Shown here piece after piece: positions 33,961-44,670 of a stretch of DNA of 64,000 bases (position 1 is its first letter; each line of letters begins with the position of its first letter). The position numbers were made by a program, and so were the translations under genes. The notes beneath the pieces were generated by a model that worked only from the letters and a program-made list of their open reading frames with translations, had not been told where the DNA came from and ran no database searches. This stretch comes from Deroplatys truncata (lineage: Eukaryota; Arthropoda; Insecta; Mantodea; Mantidae), in contig CM060988.1 of assembly GCA_030765065.1 (NCBI GenBank), forward strand, positions 176,741,065 through 176,805,064, in the 5' to 3' direction.

Positions 33961-34084
33961 TTTTGGTACCAATATAGGATGCCTAATTACAATCACTCTG
34001 TCGCGCTCGTAGTATTTGTTAAACCACTGCAGGGGCCTAAATGTACCTGATTGTATTTCAAAGACGACGAATTGTTTGTTGCAG

Positions 34085-35339
34085 CGGTCGGAGCAGTGCC
34101 CCGGAGAGCCTCGCCAGTTCCCAGACGTCGCTGTTCCAGACGCACCTCGAGAGCACCTCGCCGCGTCGGAAACCTAGGAGAGCTTCAACTTTCCATCAGG
34201 AGCCTTCTTCTTCCACTACGACCATCACAACCTCGCCGCCCACGTCTCGCAACGCGTCCAGAAGACGCGGCTCCAGTTTCCATGGAATTCAGCGGAACAG
34301 AGCAGCGAGCGACTCCTCCTCAGCTCTGTCGGAAGCCTCGGCTTCCTCGGCAGCACCCCGACACCACAGTCTCACCGGCGTTCCCTCCCCAACATTAACG
34401 GAAGGCAGCGATGAAACGCCGGAGCACACGAGGAGAACCAAAACTACTTCCACGTCCTTCCCTTTGCCACCTCCTTGCACATGTCCTTACTTCGGCGAGA
34501 CCTCCGCCGACAGTCCGAAGAAACCGCTTTCCCCTAGACCCGGAGAAATGATTATCGTGCCGTCACCCGTTGAAGGGTGCAATAAACTGAAAACCCAACC
34601 CCACCTCTGCGTGTCGAGAACAGAAGCAGAAGACGTTCGCTCGACATCCTCGCTTAAAGTGGAGACGGTGTCCACTGGCAGCGGAGGACCAGTGTCGCCA
34701 ATCTCTCAGAGTAGCAAGAGAGGCACGATGTTTGCTAACATCCTGAGAGCTCGGCACTCTTCGGGGGACGGTAGCACCACCGTAGTTACTTGGGATGCTA
34801 CTTCCCGGATGCATAGGAGAGGTTCCAGCTTTGGAGGCTGCAACAACGTCCGAACTGTACTGGCGCAGAAGGAGAAAGGGCCGTTACTGAGACGGTCCGC
34901 CACTCTACGTCAACACAACGGAGCCTCCACGCCCTGCTTGCTGACCAGCGGAACTACGTCAACAACCCCAGTCAGCAGCAGAACAGGCACCATCCGCAGC
35001 CATCATAGTCGCAACTCGAGCGTGATATCCAGGAACTCGTCCCGGCACGGCAGGATCATCCGTCTCGAGCAGAAGGCCACCAAGGTCCTGGGAGTCGTCT
35101 TCTTCACCTTCGTCATCCTCTGGGCGCCTTTCTTCGTCCTCAACCTGGTGCCAAGCGTGTGTCCGGACTGCGAGCGCAATATCGACCACGGCGTGTTCGA
35201 CTTTGTCACGTGGCTGGGTTACGCCAGCTCGATGGTCAACCCCATCTTTTACACCATCTTCAACAAAGTGTTCCGCCAGGCGTTCAAAAAGGTGCTTCTG
35301 TGTAGATATCGCAACCGCAGGTGGCGACCCGCGCGGTAA
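34085..35339 (+). CDS. 5-HT2: 5-HT2-type serotonin receptor, terminal exon d (rest of ICL3, TM6, TM7, C-tail)
   Basis: This is the last coding exon, ending at the TAA at 35337-35339. The first ~325 residues complete a very long, Ser/Thr/Pro-rich third intracellular loop with many basic-Ser motifs ([21 protein letters not shown]). [10 protein letters not shown] then leads into TM6 ([18 protein letters not shown]), where Leu replaces the usual Cys before the WxP motif. An extracellular loop with two Cys (SVCPDCERN) follows, then TM7 ([20 protein letters not shown]) with the NPxxY motif. The tail is [13 protein letters not shown] plus a short basic end; its Cys is a likely palmitoylation site. 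The acceptor is TTGTTTGTTGCAG ending at 34084, and exon phase 2 is satisfied by AG|C. Taken with exons b and c, loop 3 is about 470 residues, long even for this family. The tail ends RRWRPAR, without an obvious PDZ-binding motif. Confidence 0.95.
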
Positions 35340-35700
35340 CAAAAAGTGCTAAATGTGATACAGTGACAATCAGTGTGCTGTGTATGTGGGCGAACAGAGC
35401 GAGCTAATTTCTGTTTGTCTCTCACTGTATCACCCCTCACCTCTTTCGTTTCATCTTCTACTATAGTGGTATTCAACATGTGGTGCGCGAGCTACAGGAG
35501 AACGTTTGCGATTACGAAATTCTTATTTCTGTTACCATGCTGAAGTCTGCTTACCATAAAAAGAAGAAAATTTATGAAAATTTCTGGATAATGTTATTTT
35601 ATTATTTAAATGTGAATTAACCAAAGCGATAAATGCATTTGAACGCACTGAAAGCGAATGTGTTTTTGTGCAGATTAATAAAACCAATTCCTCCATTCTC
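35340..35700 (+). terminator. 5-HT2: Probable 3' UTR with AATAAA polyadenylation signal
   Basis: The sequence after the receptor stop codon is unlike the neighbouring repeats and becomes AT-rich from about 35510. An AATAAA hexamer lies at 35677-35682, about 340 bp after the stop, and is the first canonical signal I see on this strand. A GT- or T-rich downstream element is only weakly visible. The true cleavage site cannot be fixed from sequence alone. Confidence 0.4.
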
Positions 35701-36012
35701 AAGCAACTACAAAAGTCATGACACACAATCTTATTTCCGCCATATTGTTGTGGTTATACCACATAGAGGCTATTCTTTAGTTTCAAATAATTAAAATGTC
35801 AATCTCAAACGTGATATACACAGCGCTAAGTTCCATGTGTGTTCGCTTTGTGGTGTAAACAATGAAGCAGCACTGATAAAATATTTTTATGCAATCCTAG
35901 CATTATAAACACGTTTTCATGGGCACAATCGAGCATAATTCTTTCTATGACTGGTGCAAAATGGTTGCTTAGCAACAATGACGTAGTAACTCTGCTGAAA
36001 TGCATGCATTTA
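35701..36012. other. Downstream of the receptor gene, nothing recognised
   Basis: AT-rich sequence between the putative polyadenylation site and the DUF4817-type element. Confidence 0.5.
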
Positions 36013-37226
36013 CAGTGTGATGAAAATTTGTGTACACATACCTCGAACATACTGTCCCATCCGGTGCTGAAAATTGTCCCCTCCCACATCCAAACACATT
36101 TGTACACGTCGCTCCAAATTCTGGAATACTTTTATTAAGGTCTCCTCGGTAATGACTTCAATCTCTTGACGTATAGCATCTTTCAACTCTCAATTGTACG
36201 TGGTCTATTTCTGTATACCTTTCCCTTTAGCCATCCCCACAGGAAGAAGTCTGGTGGTGTTAGGTCAGGAGATCTTGGTGGCCAAAGAGTTTTTAATATG
36301 ATTCAAGCTTCAAAAAAGCTTTCAATTTCCCTCATGCTTGCACGTGACGTGTGAGTTGTTGCACCATCCTGTTGGAAATATCCGTCAGTTAATTCATCAT
36401 CTGTTAACGATTGACAAACTCAGTGAATATCCTAATGTATTCTTCAGTGTTTACCGTATTCTCATGAAAAATAGGGCCTATAATACGCCTACGTGACACT
36501 GCGCAACAAACTTTAATTTTCTGTGCATGTAGAGGTTCTGCATGTAGGGCATGAGGTTTTGTTTGTGCCCATATACCCGTGTTCCGAGAGTTTATGTAGG
36601 CGCTCAGATGAAACCACGTGAACCAAGTAAGTCCAAAGTCCTAGGATTCTGATTTATAAAGCTTTGGAACCATACACAGAACTCTACACATTTTTCATGA
36701 TCCGTCGGTTGCAGTTCTTGAACACATGTCACACGGTATGCGTGGAGGATTGCTTTCTTAGCAGCTCTTTGGCACGCAGAATATGGAACATTCTTTCCTG
36801 GGAAAGCCGACGCAAGGATTTTGATGGTGACGCCAGTAATCGTTCCTTTACTTCTTCCATTACACCCACATTCATTTTCCGGATGTCTGCATGCTGTGTG
36901 ATCAAGGTTCCAGTCGTCTCCAACTTTGTTACCAATTTCTGAAAACAACATTTTGAGGGCACACATCGCGTACCAAATTCGGCCCGAAATGCCCTTTGAC
37001 ATGATTTAAATGAACCCGTTTGCCAGTAGTTAAGAACGAGAAACACGCGTTCTGCAATTGTGTACGACATTGTCGATGCTGCTTCCAAACCAACACTGGA
37101 GTATAGCGCGTGGAGACATTCGTATGACTAAGCATAGCCAAGGTCAGTGGAACAGTCCAAGCCTATTGGGAGGGGTGTAGCACTACTTACATTGTCTAAG
37201 GTGTGTGTACACAAAGTTTCATCACA
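36013..37226 (-). mobile_element. DUF4817-type Tc1/mariner-like (IS630 clan) transposon
   Basis: The minus strand encodes a transposase that starts near MSYTIAERVFLVLNYWQTGS (37069). A DUF4817-like helix-turn-helix follows (FKSCQRAFRAEFGTR, EEVKERLLASPSKSLRRLSQ). Next come YRVTCVQELQPTDHEKCVEF and WFQSFINQNP, then a catalytic core with GYFQQDGAT and WPPRSPDLTPPDFFLWGWLK and a C-terminus with VFQNLERRVQMCLDVGGDN. The ends form an imperfect inverted repeat: TGTGATGAAAATTTGTGTAC at 36016-36035 against GTACACAAAGTTTCATCACA at 37207-37226. Several frame breaks and at least one stop make it non-functional. This is the most complete member of its type in the window. The family is known from many insects; abundance in cockroaches and termites is from memory. 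Confidence 0.82.
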
Positions 37227-39099
37227 AAACTCACATAAATGGCCAACATATAGGCAAACGTTTGGGTCCTCTAGCGAGAGAATCACACTGTATAATCGGT
37301 TTCATTCTAAAACCTTCTGCAATACTACTCGTTTTATTCCGTTTTATTTGAGTAGGCAATGTAAACGATTACGTTTTGTCTCGAAGAGCAAATATTTGCC
37401 TTACCATCGTATCTAGTAGGCAATGCATATATAAAGTAACAATCCAATACTTCATTAATCGATATACCGACATGAGTTACTACGATTTTAACACTCGTCC
37501 CAGGTATTAACATACGTTACTGTATATTTATGGTAAACAGTAAACAACTGGCTACAAACATACTGGTTTTCCTCTTTTCCACTCACAAAACTCTCAATTT
37601 CTCTCTTACCTACGACTGTTCAGACTTCTGTGGAATTAGTTGTGCTTCAGCTTACTTCAATAATTGAGGAGCAAACATTCAAAAGGTATTTTCTCCAAAA
37701 AAAATCTTTTTAGTTACCCATAACATTGTATTTGTCTTCTTTATGCCCATCTAGTATGACACTTGTTTCATCCAAAAGCGCGTTTTAACCCATTCAAATC
37801 GTGGATTGAAATGCACAATCCAAAACTATTTCCTCCATGGCCTGTTATCAAGCAAATGCCATTTCCTTCATTGAGCCAATCAGCTTTTACCCAATCTAAT
37901 TCCTGATTGGTCAGCCTTTTTGTTTATGCTCGTTCTTTTACGTTTTTAATTATGTTTGGTTCTCTTTTCCTATATATAATTGGAAGACCAGTGGCCGGTT
38001 TAATTAAAATGGAAGAATTGGACGGAGTTCTACTGAAAGTTCCACTGAATCGTCCAATTTCTAATGAAAAAAGTGCGGATGTTATAAAATTACTTGCAGC
38101 TGAATTTGGGGGCTGGGAGAGCTTACCAGGTGACGAAGAACCGGTGTTTTTTTCTTGGTATTCTTTGTTATCTCGTGCCCAAGTCTCAAAGCCGTGTAGC
38201 GGCTCTTTGTGATAGCTGCGCACCGGCCGCGCAATTTCCTCATTTACTCCTTCCACAGTCTCAAAAGACTCTGACAAACAATTAAGGCAGTTTTATACAA
38301 TCATGTTGGGCTAGAGAATAATGACAGTTGTAATTGTCTAGATAGTAATGTAGATGTCACCATTTGAACTTAAATTACATCCAGGCAAAAATAATTTTCT
38401 GCGTTTCTCTTTCATTCACATAGTATTTTTTTTCCCATTTGTTTCAAACCAAATGGATTTTCTACAGGCTTTAACTTAAATTTTAGGAAAGCATTGTGCT
38501 CTCGTGCTCTGGATTTGTGGCTGAAAAAGTGCATTTGGTGGAGAAATTGCCTTTTGTTTCTTTGCTACTTAATTGTATTCTAAAGGAATAACTTCCATTT
38601 CAGACGAATTATTATTCCCTTATTTAATTTATAAGTAAACAAACAAAACACCCCCACAATGTTTTTACTCTTTTCCTAAAGAACTTGACAGGTGCTTGAC
38701 AGAATCAGTTTTTATGCGAATGTATAATACTATAAAAGAGATATAAGCGAATTTCTAGTTGGACAGTATTTTTTCACTGTTTGAAATCTTTATCTATGTG
38801 GTACAACATCGAGATGCCCTTTCCTTTAAACATGATCCAAATGTGTGACTCATTTCATTAAATACAGTACGCTGAATGTACTAATAAAAATATCCTCAAG
38901 ATGATAACCTTGAGATCACAGGAAGTACGTCTGTACGATCAATAACTACGAAGTAATTTCGCGAAATGGCCAAATGGAGTAAATAATTAAAACTGCCCTC
39001 CCCGTAGCCAATTAGACTTAGTGACTTATTTACCACGTACATGACCACGGTAATTGCTTTAATAATGCGCTTTGTGTTACCGAAGCCTGAGTACATTAA
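37227..39099. other. Intergenic, nothing recognised except the frame at 37907
   Basis: AT-rich, with no known repeat family seen in my reading. Confidence 0.45.
37907..38212 (+). CDS. Unrecognised open frame with promoter-like upstream sequence
   Basis: The frame gives 101 residues. The more gene-like part starts at the ATG at 38009: MEELDGVLLKVPLNRPISNE, KSADVIKLLAAEFGGWESLP, GDEEPVFFSWYSLLSRAQ. It is acidic to neutral, without membrane segment or known motif. CCAAT (37876) and an inverted CCAAT (ATTGG, about 37906) lie upstream, and TATATATAA at 37971 is only ~38 bp before that ATG. I do not recognise the protein. It may be a short host exon or a fragment of a mobile element. Confidence 0.25.
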   Translation: MVSLFVYARSFTFLIMFGSLFLYIIGRPVAGLIKMEELDGVLLKVPLNRPISNEKSADVIKLLAAEFGGWESLPGDEEPVFFSWYSLLSRAQVSKPCSGSL

Positions 39100-39176
39100 G
39101 CACAATATGCCCTTGGACAGCTCGGTCCAACTGCAAGGTATGTAGAGTGGTTTGGGTTCGAATCCTGGCAGCAGAC
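39100..39176 (+). repeat. tRNA-like SINE head remnant
   Basis: GGTTCGAATCC near 39151 is a perfect box B, with a weak box A-like GGACAGCTCGG about 35 bp before it. No body resembling SINE families A, B or C follows. The upstream pairing does not give a full tRNA cloverleaf, so a functional tRNA gene is unlikely. Confidence 0.35.
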
Positions 39177-39267
39177 AATTCTTTCAAGACACCATCTTTC
39201 TACCTAGTTTAAGTTAAATCGCAATAAATATTTACAACTACATAAAACACTTCAAATTAATATCGTT

Positions 39268-40792
39268 TATGTTTCTCTCTCTTCTGCAAATTATTGTTAC
39301 AAAAGATTATTTCTCTAACTGCATCACGTTAATCTAGAAATGGCTTCTTTACACGTTGCAAGTACAAGGATACTGAAGGGTTTATGTGTTGGCTTTGATA
39401 ATCCACGCACTTTACATGACCACATGAAACAAACGAATGACAACTTAGCACTTCAATACATATAAAGCATTGAAAATTCCAAACCAATAACGGGAATATC
39501 TTGGAAATGGTTAATGGCGCAGAAAAATAATTTACATAACGACATCCACATTTTTCATGTAGTAAGCTTTTATCCAGTGATGGGAAAATATCACTATTTC
39601 CTGATACCTCGATACCGAGAGTCGATACTCACTTTATAAAAAAAACTATAAATGTTTTCCACTTAATTACGTTCTTATTAGTAGTTTCCTGTGTATAAAC
39701 CCATGTAACCAATTTTGTAGGTTATAGTATACACCATACTGTTAGTCAATAATAATAACAACAATAATGGATTGTCTATCCTATTATGGAAATTATGTAG
39801 TCTTATTAAACACCTATAAGCTACGCTCGTAACCCGAGTGGAGTTTGACTTGAGTAAACACAAGCTAAGATGGAAAGAACAAATATTTCCATGCGCTTTA
39901 TCACGTCTTAACAACTTCTGATTTGTTTTTGCTCGATCCAAATATTTTGGACAACGGAGTAGGTAAATGTATTGGCTGAGAGTGAGTCATCAAGCCAGGC
40001 TGTTGCAGAAACGTGATTTAGTGCGTCAGCTAAATCAACTTCATTCACAACTCAGTTAACACTGCATGTTACATGCCTACATATACTCCTAACCCCATTG
40101 TTCTGAATGTTTTCATTTAGACACAAGATTTTAGGAATGTTACATTGATTCACCCTTAGGAAACACAGTCAAGGTCTATCAAGAACTATAGTCCAGCAAC
40201 TCTTTTGGGCACACGTGCGAGACACTAACATGAAGTCTCGACTACTTTCATTCCTTTATCGAGCATAAACTTAAACGCTACAACTTCCAATAACCTTAAA
40301 AAGTATCGAAGGTTTATCAAAAAGTGTTAAGACATACCTCGATATCACCAAGTATCGAGAGTATCACGGTATCGACGATATTGAGATCCCAATCACTTAA
40401 AACTTACCACTTGCTGAAAATTCTGCAAATTTCATTCAGAATCAATTGGATTTCACAGGCTATTCGAAGAAAATTCAAGATACACATTTTATTTCTGACA
40501 AATATCTTAAACATCCGAGACTTTAAAATCGTTGAGGGAATTTTTTTTTGAGAAAACGCGGCATTTTCTATAAATAACTCTTTCATACATTCAAGGGACT
40601 TGAAAATATTGAAGATGCAAAACTTAAATAGCAAGTTTGGTATTCATCGGACACTTCGAGTAATGCTGTTCTCACACACACACGCACGCACGCACACACA
40701 CACACACACATCGCAGAACCTTTATTTCTAAACATGCTTTCTTTGGGAGGTTCGGTGGGTTCTCAAAACGTGTAGGTGCGATAAGTATTCGA
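39268..40792 (+). mobile_element. Old HINE-like copy hosting the hAT-like element
   Basis: Family order from TTTCTCTCTCTTCTGCAAAT up to the hAT-like insertion at 39575, resuming at 40398 and running past a CA/GCA tract (about 40673-40710) to GGTTCTCAAAACGTGTAGGT. Confidence 0.65.
39575..40397. mobile_element. Probable hAT-like non-autonomous element
   Basis: The left end CAGTGATGGGAAAATATC and right end GATCCCAATCACTT are roughly inverted, and both flanks hold TATCGATAC/ATATCG-rich blocks (CCTCGATACCGAGAGTCGAT, ACCAAGTATCGAGAGTATC). This is a pattern seen in hAT MITEs. It interrupts an old HINE-like copy: sequence before 39575 and after 40397 join to the expected host order. An 8-bp target duplication could not be confirmed. 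No transposase is visible. Confidence 0.45.
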
Positions 40793-40972
40793 AAATTCAG
40801 ACGAACAACATAAAAATCTCGGAAATGGTTAACCCACAAAAATGTATATGGCATAAATTAAGTTTCAACGAGCTCTAACGAGCTTAAGATTTTGTCTAGC
40901 CCTTACGGTTTACAGTTTTACAAGTTTTCCGACTGAAGAGGATTTTTTCACAAGCTATTTCCAGGAAATCAA

Positions 40973-41394
40973 AAAGATTAAACATTAAATTGAATTCTAT
41001 ACATGGACGCTCCTAAACCACTGTGGTTCCTTAGTGTCTCATTCTATATTGGGCGTGAAAGACCGGAAATTTTGCTCAGAGGCCTCTTTATCAGGCTTGA
41101 AGTTCTTTTACGTGCCGTAAATCTACGACACGGGACCACCGGCTTTACTTCCCTTCCGAAGTAAGCCATGATAAGGATTTTTACACCCGAAAAAATCCAT
41201 CGCCCTCCACCAGGTTTGAATCCGTGACATCGGGAACTAGAGGCTAGCATGGTAACACATGGACGACTTCTCATCCGAAGGAAGCCATGTTAAGGATTTT
41301 TACGCCAGAAAAAAATCCATCCCCTTTGTCGGGTTTCAACCCGCGACCTCGGGAGCTAGAATTTGAGTTTATTTTTTCCGGGAACTAGAGGTTA
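40973..41394 (-). repeat. SINE family A, copy with internal partial duplication
   Basis: The copy matches 5046-5325 closely. The end bearing the tRNA head is duplicated: the segment around CCGAAGGAAGCCATG and the box B region appear twice (about 41155-41255 and 41275-41360). It sits in an old HINE-like copy with imperfect direct repeats CCAGGAAATCAAA and CCAGGAAATTAAA at its sides (40961-40973 and 41395-41407). Confidence 0.8.
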
Positions 41395-41504
41395 CCAGGA
41401 AATTAAAGACATGCATTTTATTTCATGCAAATATCTTAAACATATAGTATTTTAATCAAAATCATTACAGAAATTCTTGAGAAAATCAAAGGTATTAAAA
41501 AAAA

Positions 41505-42431
41505 TCTTATGTGTTACACTCCCATAACTTTCTCTACTCTTGTACAACCTAATTTTACAAACGCCTATTCTCCATATGCTTCATGTTAATCGAGATATCG
41601 AGATGTCAATCTTATTGGTAATTTTCTTGTAGATGCAAGCAAAATATGGTAGCTTTTAAGCGATAGTCAAATATTTTAACACTGGTTGCTATGTGACGCA
41701 TTCCATTCTCTTTGCATGTCCAGGACATAAAAAAATCTGATGTGTTACACTCACATGACTTTCTCTACTCTTGTACAAACTATTTTTACAAACGCTTATT
41801 CTCCATATGCTTCATGTTAATCGAGATATCGAGATGTCAATCTTATTGGTAATTTTCTTGTAGATGCAAGGGGAATATGGTAGGTTTTAAGCGATAGTCA
41901 AATATTTTAACGCTGGTTGCTATGTGGCGCATTCCATTCTCTTTGCATGTCCAGGACATAAAAAAAATGAATAACGAATTTGAGAAAAAGTATAAGTATT
42001 GGAAAATTTAAGGGAATAACAAGCAATATCTCGAAAACGGTTCACTCAACAAAAGAAATGTATATGACATAAGTTGTGTATTTTAACGCGATCTACATTT
42101 TTTGTGTAGTAAAATTTTGTCTATCTCTTATGGTTTACCAGTTATGCAAAAGTCGTTCACAATGAAGAATACTTTTGGAGACATTCCCAGGAAATTCGAG
42201 ATATACATATCATTTTTCATGACATTACTCTAAACATATGATATTTTCATCAAAATCGTTAGAGCCATTTTTGAGAAAATTAAAATTTTCGAAAAATCTT
42301 CCATGTAAAGGGTAGTCTGGGGTGAGGGGATTTTCTTGAAAACCTTCGTGTCGCATCTCTGGAAGATACTGAACCTAAATACCAAGTTTGGTGCTTATCC
42401 GATTGTTCGTTTTTGAGTTATGCTGTTCACA

Positions 42432-42469
<38 letters not shown>

Positions 42470-42595
42470 TGTTTCCAAAAATGCTTTTTTTGGATTCAGG
42501 AGGTCTCAAAACGTGTATTTCCGGTGAAATCTCGGTATCGAATTTTTGGGTGGAATGCAATACTTCCCCTACTTACTATACGTAGTAGAGAAAGT
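41505..42595 (+). mobile_element. HINE-like element with its first ~230 bp duplicated in tandem
   Basis: 41505-41735 repeats the first part of the full copy 41736-42595 nearly exactly. The junction lies in an A run after CAGGACATAAAAAAA. The full copy has a CA tract at 42432-42465 and ends ACGTAGTAGAGAAAGT. Confidence 0.85.
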
Positions 42596-42730
42596 AAAAA
42601 ACTTCTTGTAAAAGGTAGTGAACTTAAATACCAACCTTGGTATCTATCTGACATTTCGTTTGAGTAATGCTTGTTCACAGACACACATACTTGGAACTTT
42701 TTCTAAAACTGCTTAATAGGCAGTGGAGAA

Positions 42731-43321
42731 AGCAAAAATTCGGTTATGTATCTCGTATACTTAAATTGTATTCGTCAATATCGTGGTTACACAAGACGAA
42801 CAGAATAAACCCTCTGCAATACCGACTGGGCTGACAAAAGAGAGAAACAAAACACAAACATCTGTTTCTCTGTATCGCCCTTTTTAACAGCATTACCGTT
42901 CCCTAAGCATGCTGGAGATGAATGTAAATCCGGTATTTGCTACACAACCCCTGTGTGAAGTTCAGGGGGGGGGGATCTTCCGATTCCGCACGGCAACCGA
43001 CGGCGCTGTGTTCCTTTGTGCAATGAAACGACGTCCCTTCCAGAAATCCCCCCTCCTCGGCTCTTAACTGAAAAGCTTTGTGAGAATGCGTACCCCATTC
43101 GCCAAAGATTTCCGTTTCAGGCGTTCGCGAAAAACGGAAGCTACAAACTTGCTTGCGATTATTTCATATTTGAGCCATTTTAGGAACACAGGCACGCTTT
43201 AGTGAACATAATATATTTATTTTATAGAAGTATCTCTCTCTGTGTTTGTGCCAAGAGCAACTAACAATAGAATTTAGTTTTATTGCAACAGATATTTAAT
43301 TTAACAACAACAAAAATAGTT
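42731..43321. other. Stretch between old HINE-like copies, nothing recognised
   Basis: Includes a G run at 42964-42973 and a locally GC-rich part. No coding signal. Confidence 0.45.
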
Positions 43322-43690
43322 CCTCCACCACTTAACTATAGTAAATAGAGAAAGTGGTGTAATCTACCAATTTATCCACTGCGGATAAATCCCAAACACC
43401 GAATTTAACTTCAACATACTCCAAAGATGCGACATGAAGATTTTCAACAAAATTTCTCCCTCCCAAATTATCCTTCACATGGAATATTTTTCCAAATGCT
43501 TATTCTCTTAAAAATGGATCTAACGATTTTGATTAAAGAGACCAAACATTTAAGATGTTCACATGACAAACAAAATGTTTATCTTGAATTTTCTGGGAAT
43601 AGCCTCTGAAGTCCCCTTCGTTCAGAAGAAATTTTGTATAATTTTCTACACCAATAAACCATAAGACATAGAGAAACAAACTTAGACTTA
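43322..43690 (-). mobile_element. Old HINE-like fragment
   Basis: Starts near TTAACTATAGTAAATAGAGA and follows family order through ACGATTTTGATTAAAGAGAC to TAAACCATAAGACATAGAGA. Confidence 0.55.
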
Positions 43691-43793
43691 AAAATCTAAT
43701 GTGTTGCACTCACTCATATTCACTCACGCACATGACTTTCTCTACTCCGTCTTTTTGTTTTTGAGTTGTGTGTTCACAGACACACTGTTTTTT

Positions 43794-44621
43794 ACTTTCT
43801 CTACTACGTACAGTAAGTAGGGGAAGTATTGTATTCCGCTCAAAAATTCGATACCGAGATTTCACTGGAAATACATGTTTTGAGACCCCATGAATCCAAA
43901 AAAAGCATTTTTGGAAACTTGTCCGTGTGTGTGTCTGTGAACAACATAACTCAGAAACGAACAGTCGGATAAACACCAAACTTGGTATTTAGTTTCAGTA
44001 TCTTCGAGAGATGCGACACGAAGGTTTTCAAGAAAATCCCCCCACCCCAGACTACCCTTTACATGGAAGAGTTTTCGAAAATTTTAATTTTCTCAAAAAT
44101 GGCTCTAACGATTTTGATTAAAATATCATATATTGTCATGACAAATGAAATGTATATCTCGAATTTTCTGGGAATGTCTCCAAAAGTGTTCTTCATTGTG
44201 AACGACTTTTGCATAACTGGTAAACCATAAGAGATAGACAAAATTTTACTACACAAAAAATGTAGATCACATTAAAATACGCAATTTATGTCATATACAG
44301 TTTTTTTGTTGAGTGAACCGTTTTCGAGATATTGCTTGTTATTCCCTTAAATTTTCCAATACTTACACTTTTTCTCATATTCGTTATTCATTTTTTTATG
44401 TCCTGGACATGCAAAGAGAATGGAACACTCCACATAGCAACCAGCGCTTAAAATATTTGACTATCGCTTAAAGCCTACCAATTCCTCTTGCATCTACAAG
44501 AAAATGAGCAATAAGATTAACATTTTGATATCTCGATTAACATGAAGCATAAGGAGAATAAGCGTTTGTAAAAATAGTTTGTACAAGAGTAGAGAAAGCC
44601 ATGTGAGTGTAACACATCAGA
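43794..44621 (-). mobile_element. HINE-like element, full-length copy
   Basis: Runs from ACTTTCTCTACTACGTACAG to GTGAGTGTAACACATCAGA, close to consensus with a short GT stretch. It is inserted in a T run of an older fragment (about 43691-43793 and 44627-44670). Confidence 0.85.
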
Positions 44622-44670
44622 GTTTTTAATCAGGTGCCTCAAAACATTAATTTCCAGTGCAAGCTTTTGT

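Larger units (their letters stand above)
40793..42730 (+). mobile_element. Old HINE-like copy hosting SINE A and a younger copy
   Basis: Pieces at 40793-40972, 41408-41500 and 42600-42730 follow in family order. The gaps are SINE A (40973-41394) and the compound HINE-like insertion 41505-42595. Confidence 0.65.

Noticed and set aside
34289-35342. Antisense and alternate-frame ORFs over exon d
   Set aside because: They arise from the GC-rich coding sequence of the receptor and have no own motifs.
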